A stretch of DNA of 64,000 nucleotides from Bradysia coprophila (Eukaryota; Arthropoda; Insecta; Diptera; Sciaridae). The stretch covers positions 1 to 64,000 of the forward strand of contig NC_050738.1 in NCBI RefSeq assembly GCF_014529535.1, read 5' to 3'. Every line of letters begins with the position of its first letter. Positions within the stretch are counted from its first letter, which is position 1. Of this stretch, positions 13,865 through 24,921 are shown piece by piece. A program made the position numbers and the translations under genes. A model generated the notes under the pieces. It did no database searches and had not been told where the DNA came from. It saw nothing but the letters and a program-made list of their open reading frames with translations.

Positions 13865-14609
13865 TCATATAAAATTTATCACAAGTTCAAGTCCCTGAAC
13901 AATTTTTTTTGTTGTTCTTTGATATACGAACCCTACCGAGCGATATCTACCTGTCGGTGTAAATGGAAGGAAAACTGATTTTTCGAACAGAATATCATGC
14001 ACATAGTAATGTCCCTGAAAGCAAATGTAAGCCCGGTTCAGTTTCTTCTTCAAATAAATTATTGCGAAATTACCACGGTAAATAATTCACAATATTGAAC
14101 GTTTTGGTCACCGGGCATGGGAATATTCGAAGAATTTTGCAGCGTCTTAACGAAATCAAGAAATGTTTTATATTGCATTAGTTTGCAAAACGGTTGACGG
14201 TCGAACTTAAATGGCAACAGCATATAGCGCCGGTTACCCAACGGACTGTAGTATACTTTCACGTCTGCCTGTATTTGTGGTAATTACGTTCACTATAGAA
14301 GATAAATCTAGAAGAATGTCGATAGTTACATCATAGTTTGCCAACGAGTCATTTACATAAGCGTCGAATGATGCTCTCGGAGGTTCGTGTTGTTTTCTAC
14401 TCAAACTGACATTCGCATGAATAAACGTTAACTCCGGATTCATATATAGAATCTTAGCCGACTCCAAATAAAAGTCAGTAAAATGTGTGTGAAACTAGAA
14501 TTGAAAATTAAAGATTTTATTGCCCTAATTGACTGAACTTAATTGAACTGACTGAACTAGCCTTCCAGAGGCAAAGTAAGCACAATAAAATCTGAGGATA
14601 ATTCAGCAT
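13865..14609 (-). pseudogene. DUF1091 (MD-2-related lipid-recognition-like) secreted protein gene with one frame break
   Basis: Three exons: 14609-14553 (signal peptide MLNYPQILLCLLCLWKASS), 14494-14074 and 14014-13865, joined by short GT-AG introns in phase 0. The middle exon reads SFDAYVNDSLANYDVTIDI..., then a second frame with RPFCKL-like QPFCKLMQYKTFLDFV and NIPMPGD. The last exon gives GHYYVHDILFE and a TGRYR segment. This layout, about 208 residues with a secretion signal, is that of the insect DUF1091 family; some members are chemosensory or lipid-binding, but the role here is unknown. Exon 2 is 421 nt, so a one-base change near 14,265-14,290 shifts frame; the two halves belong together otherwise. 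It may be a young pseudogene or an assembly indel. The family call rests on remembered motif layout. Confidence 0.66.
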
Positions 14610-15159
14610 TGTCACTGTAATGCTGTGGAGTGCAAATACTACGAGTAACGATTGAAACGGCCTACAATATTTATATAAAGTCATTTTTTGTGACTTAATT
14701 CCAGACGCTCGAGAAAAACTTGTTACAGGAAACGTACAATGACATCAAACATTAGAAACATTGAGATTTCCACTCATTTTATTAAGTCTACGTACGTAGT
14801 ATTGAAGTCGTCGTTGATGTCATTTGTTCATTAATACTTTACACATCTGTGAGAGAACTTGGTTATGAAGTTGTTCATCGGGAGGGATGGAACAAAGAAA
14901 CCGAAAAAATTAAAAATTTGCGTACAAAGTAGACGTACCTGCGTTGAGTAATATATATTACATACCCTAGTGTCGAAAGTGGTTTATTGCTTGACTGGAG
15001 AAAACGAAGTAATTGGATTAGCAGGTCACAGCATATAAGATCCATTACTACAAAACAGAGGATAGACAGTTGAAAGGTCCTAGTTCAACTTCTATCACAT
15101 GTCCCAATAATACGTGTAAGTCAAAATCGCAATCTTCCTAATCTGTCACAATGTTAAGT
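14610..15159. other. Upstream region of the DUF1091 gene
   Basis: Presumed promoter side of the minus-strand DUF1091 gene. TATATAAA-like sequence lies near 14,670 on the upstream side (TTTATATAAAG on plus), a plausible core-promoter position. Nothing else supportable. Confidence 0.35.
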
Positions 15160-16328
15160 AGGGTGTGTCGATTTCAATTATTTTTTTTAGTCATTCCGGG
15201 TTCCGCCCTACCGCGATTCACCCTCGCACTAGCAATAATAATCAGCAAAAATTTTTTTTTTCTAAGTCAATATAAGCTTGCACCGTCACTTTTTCAAAAA
15301 TTTTCGAGCTACACGAGATAGCTGGATTATGGGTCCGAACCAAAAAAAATCTACAGATGCTTTTGCAAAGTTTTCACTCTGTACGGCATCTAGAGGGTCT
15401 ACTAGAACATACAAAAATTAAAAAAAGTTAAAAAAATGTTTTACCGTCATTTTGGTATAGCATCAAGTTTCACCGAGGTGGAATTTTCAAGAATTTTGTA
15501 AGTGGAAAAGTCATCTCACCTGGGTGAATTTTTTTCAAGCTATTGTTGTGATAGCTCATTTTGTAGGTATTTCAATAGCGCATTCAGCAAACATACAGTT
15601 TAGATAGGTAAATTTAAATATTTTTTGGTTTCGCTGTTGGAAGGCCCAAAAATTGGGCATTTCTTCGAGTATGGAGACAATTAACATTTTAAATACATCA
15701 AGTAAATGAAAAATTTTGACAGAAATTCAAATATTATTAATGAATAACACATTTAAAAGCTGAAAATAGTACGATTTCGTTTTCTAAGAGAAGCCAATTT
15801 GTTATGTTTTCGAAAATACCCAAAGAAATGCCCCATTTTTGGGCCTTCCAACAGTGAAACCAAAAAATATTTAAATTTACCTATCGAAACTGTACGTTTG
15901 CTGGATGCGCTATTGAAATACCTACAAAATGAGCTATCACAACAATAGCTTGAAAAAAATTCACCCAGGTGAGATGACTTTTCCACTTACAAAATTCTTG
16001 AAAATTCCACCTCGGTGAAACTTGATGCTATACCAAAATGACGGTAAAACATTTTTTTAACTTTTTTTAATTTTTGTATGTTCTAGTAGACCCTCTAGAT
16101 GCCGTACAGAGTGAAAACTTTGCAAAAGCATCTGTAGATTTTTTTTGGTTCGGACCCATAATCCAGCTATCTCGTGTAGCTCGAAAATTTTTGAAAAAGT
16201 GACGGTGCAAGCTTATATTGACTTAGAAAAAAAAAATTTTTGCTGATTATTATTGCTAGTGCGAGGGTGAATCGCGGTAGGGCGGAACCCGGAATGACTA
16301 AAAAAAATAATTGAAATCGACACACCCT
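15160..16328. mobile_element. Long-TIR foldback element, Mutator (MULE)-like, with 10-bp TSD
   Basis: 1,169 bp with terminal inverted repeats of about 500 bp starting AGGGTGTGTCGATTTCAATT, mirrored at the right end. It is flanked on both sides by the identical decamer AATGTTAAGT (15,150-15,159 and 16,329-16,338). The central loop of about 145 bp (15,668-15,812) has no coding capacity. Long TIRs plus a 9-11 bp target duplication are typical of non-autonomous Mutator-like elements; this family name is inference because no transposase is present. The arms are very similar, so the insertion is young. Confidence 0.85.
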
Positions 16329-16338
16329 AATGTTAAGT

Positions 16339-17029
16339 CCGTACATGTTGTTTCTATAGCAGATTTAGCGTACAGCGGTTTCAATCGGCTGATTTCGATC
16401 GCGTTCTAGATCGTGTTTGATAGTGAGTTCTATCTGCATTACTTACATGAGATGAGATCATTTACCGGAAGTTTATATTTTGTTCAATTTTGTTTCGAGC
16501 ATTTTTCGTGTTCGTGTTTCGACTTAACTTCATACAACATGGATGATGCTTCATGTTAATAAACGCTAAAAATACTAATATTATCTACCTTCGTGACCTA
16601 CATTTCGCGCCCCAATACCATATACAACCAAATAAACATGCACTATGTCGAATGTGACTTATTTCAAGTCGTGGGGTTATGACGACAAGAAAATCGAATT
16701 CTTGAGTTCTAAATTTGTCTGGCATAGGTCAATTCTGATTTTTTTTTTGTCTGGCATGGGTGGACAACTTCGTTTGGGTCTGTGGGTCTGTGCCTGAAGT
16801 CGTGGGTTTATCATGATAAAAAGAAGACATTTTAAGGCCAGTTCATGGTCGCATATATCGCAAAAATCTATGCGAGTATGAACTGGCCTTAAGAGCTTTA
16901 TATTTGTCTGGCAGCTCTCAATTCTGAAAACATGTCGTCTGGCAAGGTGTATTCCATTCATTAGGATCTGTGGGCGTCGAGTAAAGCATGTTGAGCTTTT
17001 CAATTTGTCTGGCATCGGGAAATTCTGAA
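16339..17029. repeat. GTCTGGCA-motif repeat region, left part of a larger repeat structure
   Basis: Repeated TTTGTCTGGCA motifs near 16,717, 16,750, 16,904, 16,936 and 17,010. The phrase ATCTGTGGGCGTCGA at about 16,969 reappears as ATCTGTAGGCGTCGAATGG near 18,670 in the same orientation, and TCGTGGGGTTATGACGAC (16,668) as TCGTGGGGTCAACACGAC (18,701). No gene seen. Confidence 0.55.
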
Positions 17030-17350
17030 CATTTTTTGTCGGGAAATCTTTTTTTGTCAGCAAAATTATTCTTTTTTTGCAGCAAAATTATTTTTTTATC
17101 AGCAAATTTATTCTTTTAGTTCAGCAAATTTATTGCTATTGTGACCAAATTTAATTCTTCGTCTGCAAATTTATTTTTTTGAAGCTGCAAATTTAATCTT
17201 ATTTTGTCAGCACATTTATTTTTTTGCAATCTGCAAAATTAAATATTTTTTTAGCTATTTTTTAGCAGCAAATTTATTTATTTCTATCAGCAAAGTTAAT
17301 ACTTTTGTCAACAAATTTATTTATTCGTCATCAGCAAAATTAATTGTTTA
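17030..17350 (+). repeat. Array of short CAGCAAATTTATT repeats (forward)
   Basis: About a dozen irregular units of 18-28 bp built round TTTTTGTCAGCAAA(A/T)TTATT. The array mirrors the one at 18,290-18,620 in the opposite orientation, forming potential foldback arms about 1 kb apart. Confidence 0.75.
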
Positions 17351-18289
17351 TTTTAGCTATTTTTTATCTATTTTTGGTGAAATGGATTTTCATATATTCT
17401 TTTCGTCACTAGTGGTGAAATGGACACCAAAACCTAATGCTTATCGAGCAACACCTCTAACCATTCGGCTATTGAGATATATAATCGCAGTGTAACAATT
17501 TTCAAAAGTTCATTTTTCGCAGCTGGTTGCAGAAAACGTTGTATGCAACACGTTGTGAAAGTGGTAGTTTTTGTCACATGCTTCGCTCGCTTCGCGCGTT
17601 TGATAACATTACATCTGGTGACACAAACTACCACTTTTCGCAACTAGCTGCAGAAATTACTATTTCACGTCTTACGTCAACGTAAATAGTTATTGACACT
17701 ACACGGACAATTCATTTCTTTTTACGAAATGGATACCAATTTTCATTGCACTTAAAAAGCGTTTTAACACGCCGAGCGATCCGGCCCATTGCCCCGGAGC
17801 GAAGCGGAGGGCCGCAATGCGAGCCGGGCGCCGGAACGGTGTTGGTAACTTAGGAGTTAATTTTTTTTCTCTCGCATCGTCTAATAATTAGTCTGTGTAA
17901 TTCATTGCCCATAAAGAGCGTTTTAACACGCCGAGCCATCCGTAAACTTAGTTAAAGTGAAATTATTATGAAAGGTGTGCATCCTAGAAATTACGCATAG
18001 CGAAATTACGAAGCCCCATTCAAATCGAGGGATAAATGCTTTTTTAGGCACTAGGTGTGTAGATTGTCACTCGATACCGCAGGTCGAGCGTGACAATACA
18101 CATCGTGTGCCTAAAAGATCTATCACCGAGTTGTGTACAACGTTTTTCGCAATAAAGGCAACGGAAAGTTCTACTTTTCGTCGCTTGTTGAGTTGACGTT
18201 TTCGTGTTAGTGGTGTTAGTGATATAATTTTATATGTCCTACTGCGGGACACATGCTGATTGAAGATAGTAATTTTCCTACTTATAAAA
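17351..18289. other. Loop between the two CAGCAAA arrays
   Basis: Contains a smaller imperfect hairpin (AGTGGTAGTTTTTGTCACA near 17,560 against GTGACACAAACTACCACTTT near 17,617) and a rare GC-rich stretch near 17,760-17,840 (GCCGGGCGCCGGAACGG). The phrase GCGTTTTAACACGCCGAGC occurs at 17,758 and again at 17,919. GTTAAAGTGAAATTATTATG with a following ATTACGCATAGCGAAATTACG (17,952) recurs at 27,692. No gene seen. Confidence 0.5.
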
Positions 18290-18620
18290 AAATAAATTTG
18301 CAATTGAAACACTAATAAATTTGCTGACAAAAAGCAATAACTTCGAGGTATTAATTTTGCTGTTCGAAGGCATTAAAAGTGCATATTACAAAACAATAAA
18401 TTTGCTGACTACAAATTAATAAATTTGCTGCCAGGGATTTGCTGCAAAAGAATTATTTTTGCTGCTTAAAGTCAGTAATATTGCTGCTCAGAAAGCAATA
18501 AATATGCTGTTCGAGTACTAATAAGTTTGCTGAAAATAAGACTAATTTTGCTGATACAAAACACTAAATTTGCTGATAAAAAAAATAAATTTGCAGAAAA
18601 AAAGAATAAATTTGCTGACA
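18290..18620 (-). repeat. Array of AATAAATTTGCTG repeats (inverted partner)
   Basis: Ten or more units of AATAAATTTGCTGACAAAA, the reverse complement of the 17,030-17,350 array. Minus-strand frames through it yield repetitive FFVSKFILFF-type peptides that are artefacts. Confidence 0.75.
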
Positions 18621-18881
18621 AAAAAATAGATGCCATTTTTTCTCTGGCAAAGTATATTTGGTTCATTGGGATCTGTAGGCGTCGAATGGCACCCGTTTCG
18701 AGTCGTGGGGTCAACACGACAAGAAACTGCCATTTCCCAGATTTCGTTTTGTCTGGCATGCCCTAATCTAGGTCAAAAAAAAAAACATTTTCGTGTTTCT
18801 CACGTTCATGAGCGGCCAATAGCATCGATGAAAGTCCGTGGGGCTATGAGGGACTCAAAATGTCGCGGGCACAGATCTATA

Positions 18882-19105
18882 ACTGGTCATCTTGGATTTT
18901 GTTTTCGTCATTCCCGCAAAAGTCTATGTTGTTCGGTTGTATAACAGAATCAGATGGGCGGTTCTCCCCAACTATAGGCAAACCGGTCTTTTGACCTCCA
19001 CAATTAAAAAAGGAATCATTTGAAATCAGAATGAAACGTTGATGGATGGAACATTTTTGATTGTCATTAAAAATTTAATTAACGAACATCAGCACAACGC
19101 AGTGA
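18882..19105. repeat. Dispersed repeat, copy B (partner at 13,473)
   Basis: Shares ordered landmarks with 13,473-13,800 (CATTCCCGCAAAAGTCTATG, AGAATCAGATGGGCGG, CTCCACAATTAAA, ATTTAATTAACGAACATCAG). It is shorter and diverged, and lies about 130 bp 3' of the P450 stop codon. Confidence 0.7.
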
Positions 19106-19232
19106 GTTGATTAATATCTTATCTAATCTAATCTGTAGCCAAACTATTTATCGCAAAACAAATGGATTATGATTCCAAATCAAAATTCATCCATCGACTT
19201 TGTATTGTATCTTTTAAACCAAAATAATGATT

Positions 19233-20914
19233 TTATTGTCTCAACGAAATTCGTAGCCAAAAACCTTTTTCTGCTTCCGTATTACCGACACCCGCCTTCA
19301 ATTTAATCGGGTGCTGTGTTTTTGATGATGGCTCCAAACGATACAGTTTAACTAAATGATAGATGCAGGCCTTACATTCCATTAAAGCAAATCGTGAGGC
19401 AATGCATGCCCTCGGCCCCAAACCGAATGGAGCATACGTTCCTGAAACTATGTTCCCCTTATTTTCATCGCTAAATCGTTCCGGATCAAATTTGTCGGGT
19501 TCGGGGAACCATTTGGCATCCCTGTGAAGGCCGTGCATTGGGAACAAAACTGCTTGACCAACTTCAACCGTGATTTTGGATCCTTTATCGTCATGTAAAT
19601 CAAATGGTTTGTTTGCCTTTCTTTCACTTATACCGCCCTGTGACCACATACGCATAGTTTCTGACACAATCATGTCAAGATATTTCATGTTCTGCAAAGC
19701 GTCATAGTTCAACGCTTTTCCGTCGAGTTTTTCTTCGGTTCGCTTGATTTCGTCAAGTAATTGTTCCTGTACCTGCGGATACACAGCCAATGCGTGAGCA
19801 ATAAATGAAATTGTTAATGAAACCGTAGCAAATCCACCAAGAAAGAACAGCATACATTGTGCGACCAAGTCATCTTCTTCCCATTCTGAAATGTTTATCA
19901 AGCGTTTTAACGGAAGGAACATTAAGCATGAAACGTCTTACTCTGAATCTTGTTTCCCAACTGTTCCGTTTGATCTTTCACGGTAGCAAAGCCAATGTCA
20001 CCGCTCTCTTCCACATCGTCAGTGTTGTCGGTGAGCAGTCCTTTCCTTACATCCATTAACAGCTGGATAACATCGTTACGGACAATGTTATTTTTCTCAC
20101 GATGCTCCATATTGCTTTTAACTATGTCGCGACAGTATTGCGCATCTTTTTCAGTTATAAGTTTCATACCCAGGATGTTCGCAAGTTTTGGTGCAGCAAT
20201 CATTGTCACAATTTTCACAATCGATGAAAACCCATCGAACATGGACGAAAGACTTTCGCCAGTTTTGAAAAAGTGATTAGAGCGATCTTTTAGCGAATTA
20301 ATCTCCATTCCAAAAGCAGCGGAAGCAATTGCGTCATTAGAGAATCGACTAAACAGGTCTTTCACATCACATTCCAGTGATCCATCTACTAATTCGTATT
20401 TCAAAAATGTGCAAAACCTTTGCGATACTTCACCGATTAGTGAAAACATAACACGCATTTTGCTTCCCGTGAAAACAGGACTCAAAGTTGTCCGCATATC
20501 CTTCCATCGCTGATCGGTCATTGAAAATAATGATCGTCCGAACAGTGAGTCACAGTGCTCCGGTATAGAGAACGAATGATTTCGAAAGCTATCAAAGTCC
20601 TTGATGGCAATTTGTTTTATCAATTCGGGATCACGAATGACGTAGCCTGGCTGTCCGAAATTGTCATACATTCCGAAAAACTTTTCGTTTGGATATTTGT
20701 CGTAAATCCGTTTCGCCGAATCAACAAAGGAACGACTACCGGTAAGTGAGTCCCACATAGATCCCAAAAGTGGTATTCCACGATCGTAGGTGATATTATG
20801 ATCGCTAAAGTATGACCAGTTTTTGTATACACAAGCGTAGAGAAAGAAAACTACACCAATGACTGAAAGCCATCCAATGATTTGAAAAATCGACATTAGT
20901 GTAAGTGGGCCCAT
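19233..20914 (-). CDS. Cytochrome P450, CYP9-like (clan 3), two exons
   Basis: A microsomal monooxygenase using haem and NADPH-P450 reductase. Clan 3 enzymes typically oxidise plant toxins, fungal metabolites or insecticides; the substrate here is unknown. Exon 1 is 20914-19942 and exon 2 is 19885-19233, with a 56-bp intron in phase 1 (GTAAG...TTTCAG), giving 541 residues, normal for CYP9. Visible parts: N-terminal membrane anchor (about 8-28), helix-C DQRWKDMR, ExxR at 400-403 (ETMR), PERF-type FDPERF, and haem-binding FGLGPRACIASRFALME with the thiolate Cys at 485. Two oddities: the I-helix reads GGFATVS, so the usual acidic residue before Thr is Ala (344), and the Gly two residues after Cys is Ala. 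Both residues affect proton delivery or haem packing. An AATAAA lies just past the stop. Confidence 0.95.
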
Positions 20915-21155
20915 TTTTCTTCGATATTAAACCTCAGTTCGACACCGCAATGCTTATCACTTAGCGTCCCGATAAATACTGAATTGTTTTTCTGTTTGGC
21001 AAAATTTAAACGGTCAGAGTAACTTGTGATTATGTTGCTGTGTATAGTAATTGTCAATTCACTTTTGTTACACTTGTGAAAAGAATTCAAATTCTCCAAA
21101 CGGAGTCATGGCATTTATATTACTGAAAACTGCCTTAAAGATGGTCTGCGAAACA
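20915..21155. promoter_or_regulatory. 5' flank of the P450 gene
   Basis: Upstream of the minus-strand P450 start at 20,914. The ATG is preceded by AAGAAAA on the coding strand, an acceptable insect start context. No clear TATA box was identified, and the piggyBac-type MITE at 21,160 bounds the region. Confidence 0.35.
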
Positions 21156-21159
21156 GTAA

Positions 21160-21362
21160 CCTGTCACATACGGCTATTCATCTGTTATCGATAACGACGA
21201 CAAAAAAAATGACAAGCTATGCTTAATATGGTCCTTTATGCAGTAAAAATCATGTTAAAAAAAATGAAGTACAAGATTTCAAATCAACCGATTAAAAATA
21301 CTTTGATCGATGGAAGTAATAGACCCGATAGTAATGTTGGTAATATGCTTGCAGGTAACAGG
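21160..21362. mobile_element. piggyBac-type MITE, copy 1
   Basis: 203 bp starting CCTGTCACATACGGC and ending GCAGGTAACAGG, flanked by GTAA (a decayed TTAA) on the left and TTAA on the right. The interior includes AAAATCATGTTAAAAAAAATGAAGT, shared with copies at 41,422 and 61,795 and, inverted, near 62,985. The TTAA target and CC/GG ends point to piggyBac; no transposase is present. Confidence 0.75.
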
Positions 21363-22319
21363 TTAAGTGTACACCACATCATATCATAGCTAGAAAATTT
21401 ATGAAAGGGATTGCAAACCGAAGTCAAAATGAGCAAACGCGGCTAACTGCGAGCGAAAATTAAGTACTAGGAGATTCCTTTATGGTATTTTTGACTATGT
21501 ATGCTTATCTTAGAATAAACTTGAAATAAAGCTGATTTAGTCGTTGCTTATCAGAACTTATCAGAATGACAAGAATTTCAACTGTTGTTTCAGGCAACTT
21601 AGGTATTATTACTGTTGTCATATGTTTACAATAATTGTAGAAGTAGATTTGCCTCGATTTAAAGTTGGATGTTGCGAAAGTAGTTCATTACACAAGGACA
21701 CAGTTTTGTGATACGAGCGAACTCACGAGTGTGATTTTGACTTGTTTTGTTTCAAAACATCAAAATATATGCACACAATATGTGGTCGACATTTTTAATT
21801 CTGTGTGTTGCAAATTCTTCTAAAAATTTGTTGTAACCAGATTGCTTGCGTAATAATTTTGTCTCGAATAACTGTGTTCATCGCTCAATATTTTTACCAA
21901 AACTGTTTTATTTTAGCGACACTTCTTGCATTCTTTTTTGTACGATGCATTCCACAAAAAGTTAAAGTGAAAATAAGGCAAATTTTACTTGAAAAAACTG
22001 TCAGCGTGAAATAAACCCTAAATATGCCTAGTGTAATGGATCATTTTCGCCGTGTAATAGTCAATTTTCGCTTGGGGCAGACAATAAACCAGAATACATT
22101 GGATGCTGCGACGTAATTCACTGACTCTGACCAATACCCTCTCTAGCAACCAAACCTATAGCAACCAAACTACTTTGATTAAGGTGGTAAAAAAAGCAAG
22201 TAGCCTTTGGAATTTACATGTACATTACAGCGTAGTCAGTCAAAATGGAGAATAGTGTTTGTAAAATACATAGAAATATGGTGTGAATTTGACACAGGGA
22301 GCTGAGAGTTTGTTTGCTG

Positions 22320-22350
<31 letters not shown>

Positions 22351-23355
22351 GCTCGGACACAATTTTGTGATACGAGCGAATTTTTATTTAGCCTTCACAT
22401 AAAAGTACCGTTGGTGCAGTCGGAGAAAAATAGATTTCGGGATTTTAGGAGACATCATCGTTTTCATCGTTTTTCTGTATTCTCTCATTTCGCATGATAT
22501 TTCAAATGGCAATTGAGAGAATCAGAGAAATGATGGTATCTCTAAAAAAACCCAAAATCTATATTTCTCCGACTGTAAGTATAATAATGAACTATATTTT
22601 TCGTTTTTCTTTGAATTGACTGGGTAAATTTTAACCTCGAATTTGCTAAATCATTGTCATTACTGTGATTAAAGAGTTCTAGTATTTATACCATTTATAC
22701 CATTAATGAATTGTTTTGTTATTATTCTCTACATGTCCAAATGTGTATGGATTATAATTGACCTTGGCCTTCTTCTGAATCAATTTAATTGATTAATTGA
22801 TCAATTTATTAATTTTGCGAATTAATGGAACTTCAAAATTTTAGTAATAAAGAAGACTTAGATGTTTGTTGATGTCAGTACCAAAGAGTTTTTAGCTTTT
22901 TTCGCCATCTTCCTGCTCATTTGTGTTTACTACTCAGAAATATATGTCAACATTGGGCCGACGGAGATTAAACTTTTCCAACTAGACTATTCGATGGGTA
23001 ATATTCGCTCGTCAAAAATGAGATTTCCAGATACATCCAAATGCTTTGCCGAGAGATAGGACTGTTTCTGAGGCTGTTAAAGGGATATTAGCTTCGATGG
23101 TAACTCGAAAGTGGTCAGTTTTATGTTTAATAGGATTATGTTCACGTCCAGCGTCTATAAAAAGTTGTTAGCAGAAGAGTTCATAAATGGATTTTCATAC
23201 ACATATTTAGCATAAGGTAGGAACAGCGTTTTTTGCTTCGGACAACTAAAATACGAGATATTTTGATATGAAAGTTGACATTTTTATGCAATCTGTCTGC
23301 AATGAGTCGTTTTAACAAAACTTGTCTAAATTGTCAAAATTTGTGTTTCACTGCC
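21363..23355. other. Intergenic with an (AG)n tract and a small hairpin element
   Basis: No credible gene. A pure (AG)n microsatellite lies at about 22,318-22,346. The phrase TTTTGTGATACGAGCGAA occurs twice (21,704 and 22,363). A hairpin at 22,413-22,577 is listed separately. A 65-codon open frame at 22,862 with one hydrophobic stretch lacks family resemblance and splice support. Confidence 0.45.
22413..22577. repeat. Short hairpin MITE
   Basis: About 165 bp with imperfect inverted ends CAGTCGGAGAAAAATAGATT and AATCTATATTTCTCCGACTG around an inner inverted pair (GAGAAT...ATTCTC). No internal gene. Confidence 0.65.
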
Positions 23356-24149
23356 GGTGTTGGGGAATCTCGCGCCGTGCGAGATTCCTACTCTAGAGTG
23401 GTAATTTCGCGCCCATACATTTTTTGAATTTTTGAAAACGGATGCGAGGTGTTGGAATTCGGTGCGAATTATGGAATCCGGTACGAATTTGATTTGTGAT
23501 GGTTTTAGGCAAAGTAAAAGTTAGAAATGGGTGCGAACTCGATTTAGAGCATGTTCAAAGTAACTAAAAGTTGGAAATGGGTGCGAACTCGATTTGGAGC
23601 ATGTACAAAGAAACTGAAAGTTGGAGATGGGTGCGAACTCGATTTGGAGCATTTTTAAAGAAACTGAAAGTTGGAAATGGGTGCGAACTCGATTTAGAGC
23701 ATGTACAAAGAACCTGCTTTTACGAAATGCTAACAAAGACTTAGTGAATTTTCCTTTTACGAAATTGAGTTTGCACCCATTTCCAACTTTTACTTCCTTT
23801 AATAATGCTCTAAATCGAGTCCGCACCAATTTCCAACTTTCAGTTCCTTTAAAAGTGCTCTAAATCGAGTTCGCGCCCACTTCCAACTTTCGGTTCCTTC
23901 AAAAATTCTCTAAATCGAGTTCGCACACATTTCCAACTTTCAGTTCCTTTAAAAGTGCTCTAAATCGTGTTCGCACCCATTTCCAACTTTTACTTAGCCT
24001 AAAACCATCATAAATCAAATTCGCACCGAATTCCATAATTCGCGCCGAATTCCAACAACACCAAAATTTCAAAAATTGTATGGGCGCGAAATTACCACTA
24101 TATAAACGTAGTAATCTCGCGCCCATACGGCGCGAGATTCCTAGCAACC
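23356..24149. mobile_element. Foldback element with internal minisatellite arms and 8-bp TSD
   Basis: 794 bp. Left end GGTGTTGGGGAATCTCGCGCC, right end its imperfect inverse (GGTTGCTAGGAATCTCGCGCC), flanked on both sides by TCACTGCC (23,348-23,355 and 24,150-24,157). Each arm carries four to five copies of a roughly 58-bp unit containing GGGTGCGAACTCGATTTAGAGC, in opposite orientations, around a loop near 23,700-23,770. Eight-base duplications occur with hAT and P-type transposition; the family is not settled. Repetitive frames across the arms are artefacts. Confidence 0.82.
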
Positions 24150-24157
24150 TCACTGCC

Positions 24158-24921
24158 TTCGTGATCAACTCAGAAGTGTTTTAACCTGTTTTTTTCAGAA
24201 CCTTAGACTTAACAGCCAGTGAAATAAAATTTAAAATTTTGACAGAACTGGCATAACGATGAATGGTTCAGTAATTTGATAATAATTACCACTAAAGTGT
24301 CACCGGATCTCGATTGATGAAATCCGTCGAGCCGATGTCGCGGAAGCTTCACTTATGTTCAGCTACCTTAACTTTAAATAGGAATTGAGATTATCCAAGA
24401 ATTACGATTCGCTAGGAATTACGATTTTGTAGGACTAGGAATTCTGATTCCTCAGAATTTTCGTTTCACCAGGAATTACGATTCCCTTTGATCGACGATT
24501 TCGTACCGTCTACGATTACTTCGGAACTATAATTTCTAAAGTTTCAGGATTGTCAGTGTTGTTGCCAATGTTCTAGGTGTGGTATTTGAGTTTAATGTGT
24601 CAGTGTGGTTAAGGTTGTCAGTGTGGTTAAGGTTGTCAGTGTATCCCGGGCATATAAAGATCGAAGAGACGTGCTGTTACTGAAAAATGTAAACTTTTAT
24701 TTGTAAAACAAAAATATTTCACTCTCGTTAACATTTTGTTAAGTACAACAATGTACAGTTAGGCAATCATCGATAAATCTATAAAAAAAAGAGTTGTGAG
24801 TATGGCATGATAGGCACTTTAACTTTGTGTTGCTTAATTTCAATTTGTTCAAAAGTCTCAGATCTTTAGAAATAAAAAAAAAATGTGAAAAGTTAACGTT
24901 CCACATGAACGTCTCTCCCTC
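24158..24921. other. Intergenic and 3' flank of the clarin-like gene
   Basis: Includes three direct copies of GTGTGGTTAAGGTTGTCA (about 24,590-24,645), several copies of AGGAATTACGATT (24,390-24,490), and on the minus strand the presumed 3' UTR of the clarin-like gene. The phrase CTTCGTGATCAACTCAGA...ACCTTAGACTTAACA near 24,160-24,215 recurs at 45,645, so it is a dispersed repeat. Confidence 0.5.

Noticed and set aside
17758-17850. GC-rich stretch as a tRNA or rRNA fragment
   Set aside because: No cloverleaf, A/B box or conserved rRNA core could be recognised; similar words recur at 39,340, so it is a repeat.
16677-18766. Frames giving FFVSKFILFF- or FADKKNKFAEKK-type peptides
   Set aside because: They translate the CAGCAAA/TTTGCTG arrays.
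22862-23059. 65-codon frame with a hydrophobic N-terminus, possible small membrane protein
   Set aside because: No splice context, no homology cue, AT-rich surroundings and no neighbouring exon.
23521-24168. Open frames across the 23.4-24.1 kb foldback
   Set aside because: Repetitive peptides produced by the 58-bp minisatellite units; no start or splice support.
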